From the NCBI GenBank assembly GCA_002347725.1, contig DDXA01000004.1, forward strand, positions 1,147,759-1,171,135: a stretch of 23,377 nucleotides of DNA, in the 5' to 3' direction. The notes beneath the pieces were generated by a model. That model searched no databases, was not told the origin of the DNA, and saw only the letters and a list, made by a program, of their open reading frames with translations. The position numbers and the translations under genes are program-made. This stretch comes from Actinobacteria bacterium UBA2272 (lineage in GTDB: Bacteria > Actinomycetota > Coriobacteriia > Anaerosomatales > Anaerosomataceae). Shown here one piece after another: positions 1 to 7,509 of this stretch (positions are counted from its first letter, which is position 1; each line of letters starts with the position of its first letter).

Positions 1-259
1 TGCAGGTGGCCGATGCGCCCGGATGTGTGAAGACGGCGCTCGAGAAGGGTTTTCCGACCGTGTGGCACGCGGCACACGCCCCAGCGTAGTGGCTGCCCGG
101 CGCGCGATGGCATGAGGCGCAGTCGGTCGACCTCGGGTGCGTGAACTTCCACGACGACGCTGGCTGGTGACACGTGGTGCACGCGCCGCCGGCATGACCC
201 GAGGGTCGGGTGTGGCAGTTGGTGCAGGTGGCCGATGCGCCCGGATGCGTGAAGACGGC
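1..259. repeat. Internal in-frame direct repeat of the cytochrome gene (222-bp period)
   Basis: The bases at 1-37 recur at 223-259 with a single difference (t/c at 26/248). The 222-bp offset equals 74 codons, so the reading frame is kept. It encodes repeated FTHPGASATC-type heme spacers and indicates expansion of the heme array by duplication. Confidence 0.85.
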
Positions 260-1267
260 CTTCGCAAACGGCGTTCCCGGCTTGTGGCATGAGCTGCACG
301 TGCCCGCGTAGTGCCTGGCCGGTTTCGTGTGGCAGGAGACGCAGTCGCTGGTTGCCGCGGGGTGCTCGAACGCCCACTCGGGTCCCGGATCGTGGCAGCT
401 CGTGCACGCGCCGGTGCGGTGCCCGGCGGGTGTCTCGTGGCATGTCGTACAGTCGGCCTCGTCGCCCGGGTGCCCGAACTCGAAGTTGCCGGCGGTGTGG
501 CATGTGTCGCAGGTCGGCGTGTAGTGCTCCTCGGGAGTCTCGTGGCACGTGGCGCAGTCGGTCCTCTCGGGATGGGTGAATGCCCAGACCGTGCCAGCCG
601 AGTGGCAGTCGGTGCATGTGGTGGAGACATCCCGTGGCTCGTGGCCGGGCTCGTGGCACGAGACGCAGCCGGTGGCCGCCATGTCGTGGCAGTTGGAGCA
701 CGTCACAGGCTTGTGAGCCGGGATGTTGGCGTCTCCGGCGCCCACCTCAGCGACGAGAGCGGCCTCCTTGGCAGCCTGCGCGTCGGGGTCGAGTATGCCC
801 GCCTCGGCGAGCGCGGACGCCGTGACATCGTGCCCGACGTCGGCGTGGCAGCTGATGCACGGCTTGCCCGCGCGGTGGGCGTCGTGATCGAAGTCGGGAA
901 GGTCAGAGGCGATCGTCCCCTCGTGACAGGCCAGACAGCGCGCGTCGGGTACCTCGGTTGCGTTCATCGGGAAGCGCGGCTCATCGGCGAAATGCGCGTA
1001 GACCTCGCCGAGTGCGGTGACCTTGTGCGCCAGGCGCGCGGTGGTCCCGGCGTCCACGTGGCACTCGATGCACGAGACCTCGCCGTGTGGGCCGTCTTGC
1101 CACGCGTCGTAATAGGGAGTCATCTCGTGGCACGTCGTGCAGAACGATGCCTGGTCGGTGGCCTGCGCCGATGCCACGAACGCGACCGTCAGAACGGTCA
1201 CTATGACGACGGCCCAGAGGGCGGCGACACGTTTGTTTCGGAGCGCCGAGGCGATGAGGCTTCGCAT
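1..1267 (-). CDS. Multiheme cytochrome c, NapC/NirT-like N-terminus (partial, 3' end off the left edge)
   Basis: Reading the minus strand from the ATG at 1267 gives 422 residues without a stop to the window edge. SD AAGGA lies about 5 nt upstream. Residues about 13-35 form one hydrophobic segment (uncleaved anchor or signal peptide). Seventeen CXXCH heme motifs are visible. The first four (CTTCHEM, CIECH, CLACHEG, CISCH) have the spacing and flanking residues of the NapC/NirT tetraheme quinol dehydrogenase family. The rest form a run of CXXCH pairs separated by HPG/HYAG-type spacers, a repeat-built array as in extracellular electron-transfer cytochromes. Inferred role: taking electrons from the quinone pool and conducting them across or out of the envelope. 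The total heme number is unknown because the gene is cut. Confidence 0.93.
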   Translation of the reverse strand, partial: MRSLIASALRNKRVAALWAVVIVTVLTVAFVASAQATDQASFCTTCHEMTPYYDAWQDGPHGEVSCIECHVDAGTTARLAHKVTALGEVYAHFADEPRFPMNATEVPDARCLACHEGTIASDLPDFDHDAHRAGKPCISCHADVGHDVTASALAEAGILDPDAQAAKEAALVAEVGAGDANIPAHKPVTCSNCHDMAATGCVSCHEPGHEPRDVSTTCTDCHSAGTVWAFTHPERTDCATCHETPEEHYTPTCDTCHTAGNFEFGHPGDEADCTTCHETPAGHRTGACTSCHDPGPEWAFEHPAATSDCVSCHTKPARHYAGTCSSCHKPGTPFAKAVFTHPGASATCTNCHTRPSGHAGGACTTCHQPASSWKFTHPRSTDCASCHRAPGSHYAGACAACHTVGKPFSSAVFTHPGASATC

Positions 1268-1321
1268 GTGTGTCCTTGTCCGCGGGATACGGGCCGGTCG
1301 CCCACATCATCGGTCGAGCGG

Positions 1322-1350
1322 ATGAGGGTCGCATGAGAGCGGGATGAGGA
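1322..1350. promoter_or_regulatory. Three ATGAG-centred direct repeats at 11-bp spacing between divergent genes
   Basis: ATGAG occurs at 1322, 1333 and 1344, within the 7-mers GATGAGG, CATGAGA and GATGAGG. They lie 55-80 bp upstream of the cytochrome start. An 11-bp direct-repeat period is the geometry of OmpR/PhoB-family response-regulator sites. Which regulator binds, if any, is unknown. Nothing else in 1268-1472 was recognised except an AGGAGGG at 1429-1435 with no start codon at a useful distance. Confidence 0.35.
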
Positions 1351-1472
1351 TTCTCTCATCATCAGGCGCCGGGGTACCGACCCGGTGGCGGTGCGCACTT
1401 GCGCCAACCTCGCTTCTTGCGGCTCAATAGGAGGGAAGTCGTACGAGTCGCAGCGGTGATCGGGGCTCGATC

Positions 1473-3638
1473 ATGCCGGCGCACCAGCCATCTGACGATT
1501 TGCTCGCTGCGGCGCTTGCCGAGGAGCGCGACTTGCTCGTGGCGGTCATGGAGAACTCGCCCGAGGCGAGCCTCGTGTATCTCGACCGCGACTTCAACTT
1601 CGTTCTCGTGAACTCCACCTACGCAGCGGCGTGCGGAATGACGCGAGAGGAGCTCATCGGCAGGAACCACTTCGAGATGTTCCCCAATGCGGAGAATGAA
1701 GAGATCTTCAGGCGCGCGCGGGACACGAAACAGCCGATAGAGTTCCGCGCCAAACCGTTCGTCTTCGAGGATCAGCCCTGGCGGGGCGTGACGTACTGGG
1801 ACTGGACGCTCACGCCGCATGTCGACGCCGATGCCGAGGTGCGTGGCTTCGTCTTCTCGCTCGTCGACATGACGGAGCGGGAGCGGCGCCAGCAGCTTTC
1901 TGACTCGCTCGGCGCGCTCGACGTGATCATCCACTCCACGCTCGACATCGAAGAAACACTCGAGCGGGTGATCGCCGAGGCGGCGCGGGCGGCTGGATGC
2001 GAGTCGGCGGGTATCGTCTTCCGTGACGGGGACCGGTGGAGGGCGGAGTACCTGGGTCCGATTCTGCAGAAGACCGCCGGTGGCCGCTTGTTTTCGGCCG
2101 AAGAGGTCCCGGTCGCCGAGGCTGCAGCCGCCACGCGCGCGATCGTGACGATCGACGACGTAGCCGCCGCCGAGCCGCACATCCGCGCGTCGCTCGAGCC
2201 ATTCGGCGTTAAGAGCATCCTGAACGTGCCGCTGTTCGTGGGCGGCGAGGTCGTCGGGGCGCTCGGTCTCCATTACCACACAGAGCCCGTCGGCTTTGCG
2301 GCGCCGGTGGTGGAGTTTGCGACGCGGGTCGGCACCTCGCTGTCGCTGGCACTCTCCAACGCCCGGCTCTACGAGCAGCAGCGGGGCGCGGGCTTCTACT
2401 CCGATGCGCTCAACCGCACGCTCACCGCGTTCATCTCCACGCTCGATCCGGACGAGATCCTCGAGCGTGTCGTGGAGGAGTCGGCGGCAGCAGTGGGGGC
2501 CGACTACTCGGTCATATCGGTGGTTGAAGACGGCGAGTGGGTGGTCAAGCACCACTTCGGCAGCGGCGGTGAGGTGCGGGTCGGAGTGCGGGACCCGTAT
2601 CATGAGCGACCCGTCATCGTGAGCGCGGCCGAGAGCTGTGAGATCCAGCTCGTCACAGACGCGTTGGCCGATCCGCGCACCAACAAAGCGATCATGCGCG
2701 CGTTCGACGTGGGCGCGTTCGCGGCGGTCCCGCTTCTGCTGCGCGGCGCCGCGATCGGCGTGCTCGAACTCGTCTACGACGAGCGGACGACGTTTGACGA
2801 GGCGCGCATCGTGTTTCTCGGCAAGCTCATGGTCACCGCTTCGCTCGCGCTCGAGCAGGCGCGGGCCTTCGAGCACGAGCATCGGGTCGCCGACACCCTG
2901 CAAGAGGCGCTCATCGTGCTCCCCGAGCGCGTGCCCGGCATCGAGTTCGCGCACTCGTACCAGTCCGCGAGCGACATGAGCCGCGTCGGCGGCGACTTCT
3001 ACGACCTGTTCGAGCTCGACTTCGGTCTTATCGGCATCACCATCGGCGACATCTCGGGCAAGGGCCTTGACGCCGCGGTACTCACGTCGCTTGTCAAGAA
3101 CACCATCCGAGCCAAGGCCACCGAGAAGGGCATGACGCCGGCCGATGCGCTGCGCCTGGCCAACACCGTGCTGTACCGTGGTTCGGACCCCGCCACGTTC
3201 GTGACCGTGTTCTTCGGCATCCTCGATCCGAGGGACGGGCGGATGGTGTACTGCAACGCGGGCCACACGTCGGCTGTGGTCGTTCGCGGCGGCGGGGAGG
3301 TTGGTGCGCTACCGTCGAACTCCGCGCTGGCGGGGGCGTTCCTGGATGTGGAGTTCACCGATTCCGAGGTGTGGCTCAGCCCGGAGGACCAGCTGTTCCT
3401 CTACACAGACGGGCTCATCGAGGCCCGATCGGGCGGGGTGCAGTACGGCGAGGAGCGGCTGATCGGCCTGCTCGCCGACCTGGCGGGCGCCTCGTCCGCC
3501 GATGCGGTGCGGCGCGCGGTCGAGGCCGCGGTCGCGTTCGCCGGTGCGCGCCTCGCCGACGACGTCGCGGTCCTCGCGCTTCGGTGGACCGGACCTGAGT
3601 CGGCGGTCTCGGGGCAGCAGAAACTCCCCCTCGGCTAG
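1473..3638 (+). CDS. PAS-GAF-GAF-SpoIIE (PP2C-type) serine phosphatase
   Basis: A 721-residue sensor phosphatase. An N-terminal PAS domain (about residues 20-130; ENSPEASLVYLDRDF, then YWDWTLTP and a VDMTERE exit) is followed by two GAF domains (about 150-300 and 320-465). The C-terminal PP2C/SpoIIE domain (about 475-710) has the metal-binding motifs GGDFYD (near 505), GDISGKG (near 525) and ADDVAVLAL (near 694). Such RsbU/RsbP-like proteins dephosphorylate anti-anti-sigma factors in partner-switching pathways after signal binding at PAS/GAF; no partner gene is visible here. No transmembrane segment is seen, so it is probably cytoplasmic. The ATG at 1473 is the only start in this frame after the upstream region; its SD (CGGGGC) is weak. 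Confidence 0.93.
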   Translation: MPAHQPSDDLLAAALAEERDLLVAVMENSPEASLVYLDRDFNFVLVNSTYAAACGMTREELIGRNHFEMFPNAENEEIFRRARDTKQPIEFRAKPFVFEDQPWRGVTYWDWTLTPHVDADAEVRGFVFSLVDMTERERRQQLSDSLGALDVIIHSTLDIEETLERVIAEAARAAGCESAGIVFRDGDRWRAEYLGPILQKTAGGRLFSAEEVPVAEAAAATRAIVTIDDVAAAEPHIRASLEPFGVKSILNVPLFVGGEVVGALGLHYHTEPVGFAAPVVEFATRVGTSLSLALSNARLYEQQRGAGFYSDALNRTLTAFISTLDPDEILERVVEESAAAVGADYSVISVVEDGEWVVKHHFGSGGEVRVGVRDPYHERPVIVSAAESCEIQLVTDALADPRTNKAIMRAFDVGAFAAVPLLLRGAAIGVLELVYDERTTFDEARIVFLGKLMVTASLALEQARAFEHEHRVADTLQEALIVLPERVPGIEFAHSYQSASDMSRVGGDFYDLFELDFGLIGITIGDISGKGLDAAVLTSLVKNTIRAKATEKGMTPADALRLANTVLYRGSDPATFVTVFFGILDPRDGRMVYCNAGHTSAVVVRGGGEVGALPSNSALAGAFLDVEFTDSEVWLSPEDQLFLYTDGLIEARSGGVQYGEERLIGLLADLAGASSADAVRRAVEAAVAFAGARLADDVAVLALRWTGPESAVSGQQKLPLG

Positions 3639-3691
3639 GCTCCCGGTCGTGCGGCTTGCCAATCTGCGCACGCACCAGGACAATCCCCCCT

Positions 3692-3788
3692 GGAGGCGGA
3701 TGGGTCCTGGTGGGCTCCGCGGTCTTCAAAACCGACGTGGGGCGTGAAGAGCGTCCCGGGTGTGTTCGATTCGCACACGCCTCCGCCA
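3692..3788 (+). tRNA. selC: tRNA-Sec (selenocysteine, anticodon TCA)
   Basis: The acceptor arms GGAGGCG (3692-3698) and CGCCTCC (3778-3784) pair perfectly and are followed by discriminator G and an encoded CCA. The D stem is six base pairs (GGGTCC with GGGCTC, using G-U pairs). The anticodon loop CTTCAAA reads UGA. A long variable arm (GGGGCG...CGTCCC) and a T arm (GTGTG-TTCGATT-CGCAC) follow. Length 97 nt, long D stem, long extra arm and the TCA anticodon together identify tRNA-Sec and exclude the shorter canonical tRNAs. The organism can therefore probably insert selenocysteine at UGA; selA, selB and selD are not in this window. Confidence 0.96.
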
Positions 3789-3819
3789 GTGCGAATAGCT
3801 GCCGTAGCGATGCGGTGGA

Positions 3820-3857
3820 GCAGAGGAGCGGGCGGCCCAAGCCGCCCGCTCCTCTGC
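3820..3857 (+). terminator. Strong hairpin downstream of selC
   Basis: A perfect 17-bp stem (3820-3836 with 3841-3857) with a CCAA loop. There is no clear T-tract after it, so it is either a GC-rich terminator or an RNA 3' processing/stability structure. It separates the tRNA from the sortase-substrate gene at 3929. Confidence 0.65.
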
Positions 3858-3928
3858 GCGCAAGTCCCCAGGGGAGTATAGTGAGCGTTGGATTCATCTG
3901 CGCGCGCGTCGACAGGGGGCACGGATCT

Positions 3929-5068
3929 ATGAAGACTGTGACCAGGATGCGGCTCATCCCACTCCTCGCGATCATGATCATGTCGCTGGTAGCCGCACCG
4001 GCGACCGCTTTCGGAGCCGAGGCCACCGTCAACCTCGGTACGACTGAGGGGTTTGCGATTCTGGCCGGTACGACGATCACCAACACCGGTACGACCACGA
4101 TCACCGGGGACGTGGGCCTGCACCCCGGCTCGGCGTTCGTGGACACCGGCGTGACGCTGATCGGAGCACGGCACATCGCCGACGCCGTCGCGGAGCAGGC
4201 CAAGGTCGACCTGGTCACGGCGTACGATGACGCTGCGGGCCGACCCGTCAGCAGCGCTGTGCCGGTGGATCTCGGCGGGCTCACCCTCGGCCCCGGAGTC
4301 TACAGCTCGGGCGGTGTCCTCTCGATCACGGGCACTATGACCCTCGACGCTCAGGGCGATCCGGATGCCGTCTTCATCTTCCAAAGCACCGCAACGCTGA
4401 TAACCGCGTCGGACAGCCACATCGAGCTCATCAACGGCGCACGGTTCTGCCGGGTGTTCTGGGTTGTTCCAAGCTCCGCGACACTCGGCACGGACTCCGA
4501 GTTCGTGGGACACATCTTCGCGCTGACCGACATCACCGTGCAGACGGGCGCTATGGTCGAAGGTCAACTGCTTGCACGCAACGGCCAGGTCACGCTCGAC
4601 GCGAACGTGGTCACGAACGATGTTTGCGCCGCCGAACGGCTGATCGACATCACCAAGACGGCGTCGCCGACCTCGCTTCCCGCGGGGGGCGGCACGGTCA
4701 CGTACACCTACACCGTCACAAACCCGGGCACCGTCGAGTTCAGTGACGTGGTTGTGACGGACGATATGGTCAGCCCCGTGACCTACGTCTCGGGCGACAC
4801 GAACGGTGATGAGATCCTCCAGCCGGGTGAGACGTGGGTCTACACGGCAACGGACACACTGACAGAGACGACCACCAACGTCGCTGTCGTCACGGGCGTG
4901 GGAGCCGGGATCGTAACGACCGATACCGCGACGACCACGGTCCAGGTGGCCCCGGGCGGGCTGCTTCCGGACACGGCGACGCCGTGGTACTCGATCCTGC
5001 TTGCGGGCGTCGTGCTGGCGCTTCTTGGATTCGCGGCCCGGGTCGCCACTAACAGGATTCATGGATAG
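3929..5068 (+). CDS. Secreted DUF3494 (ice-binding-like) protein with LPDTA sorting signal
   Basis: A 379-residue surface protein. Residues 1-30 are a signal peptide (Lys/Arg start, hydrophobic core, cleavage probably near AFGA). Residues about 33-235 show the DUF3494/ice-binding beta-solenoid pattern (FAILAGTTITNTG, GDVGLHPG, GVYSSGG, VFIFQ, GHIFALTDITV). Residues about 240-335 form a DUF11/CARDB-like adhesion repeat (KTASPTSLPAGGGTVTYTY). The C-terminus has LPDTA at 346-350, a hydrophobic helix and a basic tail, an LPXTG-type cell-wall sorting signal with A instead of G. It overlaps the sortase gene by 8 nt, so it is probably that enzyme's dedicated substrate. DUF3494 domains also occur in adhesins, so ice binding is not proven. 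ATG 3929 is preceded by GGGGG at 9 nt. Confidence 0.9.
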   Translation: MKTVTRMRLIPLLAIMIMSLVAAPATAFGAEATVNLGTTEGFAILAGTTITNTGTTTITGDVGLHPGSAFVDTGVTLIGARHIADAVAEQAKVDLVTAYDDAAGRPVSSAVPVDLGGLTLGPGVYSSGGVLSITGTMTLDAQGDPDAVFIFQSTATLITASDSHIELINGARFCRVFWVVPSSATLGTDSEFVGHIFALTDITVQTGAMVEGQLLARNGQVTLDANVVTNDVCAAERLIDITKTASPTSLPAGGGTVTYTYTVTNPGTVEFSDVVVTDDMVSPVTYVSGDTNGDEILQPGETWVYTATDTLTETTTNVAVVTGVGAGIVTTDTATTTVQVAPGGLLPDTATPWYSILLAGVVLALLGFAARVATNRIHG

Positions 5069-5708
5069 ACCGAGACTGTGGCGCGACAAGCGTTTCCTTG
5101 CCGGCAGCACGTCACTGGGGCTTGTGATCCTGGGAATCGTGATCTCCGCGTGGGCGCTGGCGAACATCGTCGGCGGCGCCGCACCTGCGACCGGCTTGAA
5201 CCCATACGTACCGAGGATCGAGGCGACTGAGTCCTCGACTCCGACCGGCTCGGCCGTAGCCACCAACGCGGCGGGTTCCCGACAGTTCACCTACCCCCTC
5301 GATCCGGCGACGGGCGAGATACTCGGGACGCTCACCATCCCTGCGCTCGATCAGTCGTTTCCTGTCATCGAGGGAACCGGCACCGAGGAACTCAAGCGGG
5401 GTGTCGGACACCTCGTTCAAACCGCGATGCCCGGAGAGCCGGACAACTGCGTCATATCCGGTCATCGTGATACCGTGTTCTCTCGGCTGGGTTCGCTTGA
5501 GCTCGGCGACGTGTTCGTCATAGAGACGGCGACCGGGACGTACACCTACAAGATCACCCGCATCCGGATCGTTCACAAGGACGACCGAACCGTCGTCGTG
5601 CCTACAGATCATGCCGTTCTGTCGGTCAGCACGTGCTATCCGTTCCAGTTCGTCGGCAGCGCGCCGGACAGATACGTGCTCATCGCGGACCTCGTGGAGG
5701 ACGAGTAG
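5061..5708 (+). CDS. Sortase (class D-like transpeptidase)
   Basis: A 215-residue sortase. An N-terminal membrane anchor (about residues 13-37) precedes a Ser/Thr/Pro-rich linker and the catalytic domain. Catalytic residues are visible: His135 in ISGHRDTVF, Cys192 in VSTCYPF and Arg204 in PDRYVLIA. The TCYPF context favours class D-like enzymes. It cleaves a sorting signal between Thr and the next residue and links the protein to the envelope. The ATG at 5061 lies inside the end of the substrate gene, so the two are translationally coupled and probably form a substrate-enzyme pair. Confidence 0.93.
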   Translation: MDRPRLWRDKRFLAGSTSLGLVILGIVISAWALANIVGGAAPATGLNPYVPRIEATESSTPTGSAVATNAAGSRQFTYPLDPATGEILGTLTIPALDQSFPVIEGTGTEELKRGVGHLVQTAMPGEPDNCVISGHRDTVFSRLGSLELGDVFVIETATGTYTYKITRIRIVHKDDRTVVVPTDHAVLSVSTCYPFQFVGSAPDRYVLIADLVEDE

Positions 5709-5743
5709 GAGCGCCGGAAGCGGATCTTTGGTGAGGAGCAACG

Positions 5744-5977
5744 TTGGACGAGTGCATACTGAGACGGCACGTCCGCAATCTCGGCTTTGCCTGCGACGAG
5801 GGGCGGTGCCTGTTCTGGTCGCACTTCGGCGGGGACACCACCGAGCCGCAGTGCGCGATCGAGTATCTCCAACTCCTCGGCGATTCGGGCAGAGAGCTTG
5901 CCGAGTGGCTGCTGAGCCTCAAGGAGCGCGAGGACATCGCGCGGGCTCTCGGCATCACCGGGCCGGAGGGCGGCTAG
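5744..5977 (+). CDS. Small Cys-containing protein of unknown function
   Basis: 77 residues from a TTG start at 5744 with a good SD (GAGGAG, 6 nt spacing). The protein has four Cys (CILRRH, FACDEGRC, PQCAIEYL) and a helical C-terminal half. I do not recognise a family. The Cys pattern could bind a metal, but no standard motif is complete. It lies 35 nt downstream of the sortase gene and ends tail to tail with the photolyase gene, the two stop codons sharing CTAG (5974-5977). Confidence 0.7.
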   Translation: MDECILRRHVRNLGFACDEGRCLFWSHFGGDTTEPQCAIEYLQLLGDSGRELAEWLLSLKEREDIARALGITGPEGG

Positions 5978-7392
5978 CGCCGGGCAGCGCGCACGAAGTC
6001 GTACGCGGCAAGTGCCCGTAGCCGTGCGCCCGGATGGTCGAGCACCGGCGAGGGGTACGTGCTGTCGAGCGTCACGCCCGCTGCGGCGAGCACGTCGTCC
6101 GGCGCCTCCCAGGGTTGGTGGATCCACTGGCTGGGAAGGTCGGCGAGCTCCGGTAGCCACGTGCGCACGTACGTGCCGTCGGGATCGAAACGCTCTCCCT
6201 GCGTCACGGGATTGAACACCCGGAAGTACGGCACCGCGTCGGCGCCGCTGCCCGCCACCCACTGCCAGCCGAGCGTGTTGTTGCCCGCGTCTGCGTCGGT
6301 CAGGTGGTGCCAGAAGGTGCGCTCTCCGCTCTGCCAGGGCGCCAGCAGGTCCTTGGTGAGGAACGAGGCGACGAGCATGCGCACGCGGTTGTGCATCCAG
6401 CCTGTCGCTGCCATCTCGCGCATCCCGGCATCCACGATCGGATAGCCGGTCTGCCCTTCGCGCCACGCTGCCACGCCGCGGGGGTCGTCGGCCCACGGCA
6501 TCGCCTCGTACTCGGCCCTCAGGGGTTTCGTGGCAGTGTGCGGGAAGTGGTGGAGCAGGTAGTTGCCGAACTCCCGCCAGTACAGCTGCCTGTCGAACGT
6601 GTCGGCGTCCGCGCCGGCGGCCGCGCGGACGGCCTGGTGCACCCGGGCGGGCGAGATCTCGCCAAAGGCGAGGTGGGGCGAGAGGCGTGATGTGCCGACA
6701 AGGTCGGGTCGGTCGCGGTCTGTCGCGTAGCCTTCGAGACCCTCGGAGATGAACCTGTCGAGCGCACGGACCGCTCCCGCTTCACCGGGCGTGAAGTGCG
6801 ACGACAGCAACGGAGGGCCGCTCACGTCGGCGGAGATGTCTGCGGGCGTGAGGCCGGACGGCAGGTGGGGGGGCAGCGTCATGCGGCCGGGAAGCGGCAT
6901 CATGTCCCGGGCGAGCAGGAGCCTCCTGCAGGCGTTGTAGTACGGCGTGAACACCGTGTACGGGCGACCTGCGGTGGTGAGCGGCGTCGACGGGTCACGG
7001 AGCAGGTGCGTGTCGAAGGTGTGCATCCCCACGCCCGCGGAGGCGAGGGCGTCACCGACCCGGGCGTCGCGCTCCTCGATCTCGGCGACGTGGGAGCCGT
7101 CGACGTAGACGGCGTGGGCGCCGACGGCGGTCGCGAGACGGGGGAGGGCGATGTTCGCGGGACCGGACAGGATCGTCAGCCGGGAGCCCCGTGCACGGAG
7201 CGACCCGTCGAGCGATGCGAGAGACAGTGCGAGCCACGTCCGCGCCGCGGGGCCGGGGTCCCATCGGCCGCCGGTATCGTCGATGTAGACCGGGGCGACG
7301 AAGTCGTGGCGCTCGAACGCGGCGGCGAGCGCCGGGTTGTCGGCCAGGCGCAGGCCGCGCCGCAGCCACAGAAGCGCTATGTCATCGGGCAC
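5974..7392 (-). CDS. phrB: Deoxyribodipyrimidine photolyase (class I cryptochrome/photolyase family)
   Basis: A 472-residue flavoenzyme that repairs UV cyclobutane pyrimidine dimers using blue light. The N-terminal Rossmann-like antenna domain begins with LLWLRRGLRLADNPAL. The C-terminal FAD/DNA-binding domain has GTSRLSPHLAFGEISP, QLYWREFGNYLLHHFP, GYPIVDAGMREMAATGWMHN, and the signature ADAGNNTLGWQWVAGSG followed by YFRVFNP. Length is normal for class I CPD photolyases. I chose GTG at 7392 because AGGAG sits 9 nt upstream; ATG at 7401 is possible but directly abuts that SD. It is divergent from the DUF523-DUF1722 gene. In E. coli the DUF1722 gene ybgA is also next to phrB. Confidence 0.95.
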   Translation of the reverse strand: MPDDIALLWLRRGLRLADNPALAAAFERHDFVAPVYIDDTGGRWDPGPAARTWLALSLASLDGSLRARGSRLTILSGPANIALPRLATAVGAHAVYVDGSHVAEIEERDARVGDALASAGVGMHTFDTHLLRDPSTPLTTAGRPYTVFTPYYNACRRLLLARDMMPLPGRMTLPPHLPSGLTPADISADVSGPPLLSSHFTPGEAGAVRALDRFISEGLEGYATDRDRPDLVGTSRLSPHLAFGEISPARVHQAVRAAAGADADTFDRQLYWREFGNYLLHHFPHTATKPLRAEYEAMPWADDPRGVAAWREGQTGYPIVDAGMREMAATGWMHNRVRMLVASFLTKDLLAPWQSGERTFWHHLTDADAGNNTLGWQWVAGSGADAVPYFRVFNPVTQGERFDPDGTYVRTWLPELADLPSQWIHQPWEAPDDVLAAAGVTLDSTYPSPVLDHPGARLRALAAYDFVRAARR

Positions 7393-7431
7393 GGGCGCCA
7401 TCTCCTGCCGGTCGTCTGACTCACGGTACCC

Positions 7432-7487
7432 ATGCAAGGCGTCGGGGCGCAAGCGCGCCGACGGGTAGAATCGTATGCAAGGTGTCG
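7432..7487. promoter_or_regulatory. Divergent control region with direct repeat and extended -10
   Basis: ATGCAAGGCGTCG (7432-7444) recurs as ATGCAAGGTGTCG (7475-7487). Between the copies are an interrupted dyad (7441-7462, GTCGG...CCGAC) and a TAGAAT -10-like hexamer at 7466-7471, about 38 bp before the start of the DUF523 gene. No -35 is obvious, which suits activator-dependent transcription. Light-linked regulation is only suggested by the photolyase neighbour. Confidence 0.35.
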
Positions 7488-7509
7488 TGCGTCGTCCGCT
7501 GGAGGTCCC

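Noticed and set aside
1..260. Regular repeats at the left edge as a CRISPR array
   Set aside because: The repeats are coding (heme spacers with CXXCH), 222 bp apart and without unique spacers of CRISPR size.
311..1336. Plus-strand open frame of 341 codons opposite the cytochrome
   Set aside because: The minus strand carries 17 CXXCH motifs in one frame; the plus frame is a shadow with low-complexity composition.
1429..1435. AGGAGGG as the ribosome binding site of the phosphatase gene
   Set aside because: It lies 37 nt before ATG 1473, and no start codon occurs at 5-12 nt after it in any frame.
1362..3266. Long minus-strand open frame (634 codons) opposite the phosphatase gene
   Set aside because: It has no recognisable domain, while the plus strand has PAS, GAF and SpoIIE motifs throughout.
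3656..3928. Extension of the sortase-substrate frame upstream of ATG 3929
   Set aside because: This would translate the tRNA-Sec gene and its hairpin and place the signal peptide internally.
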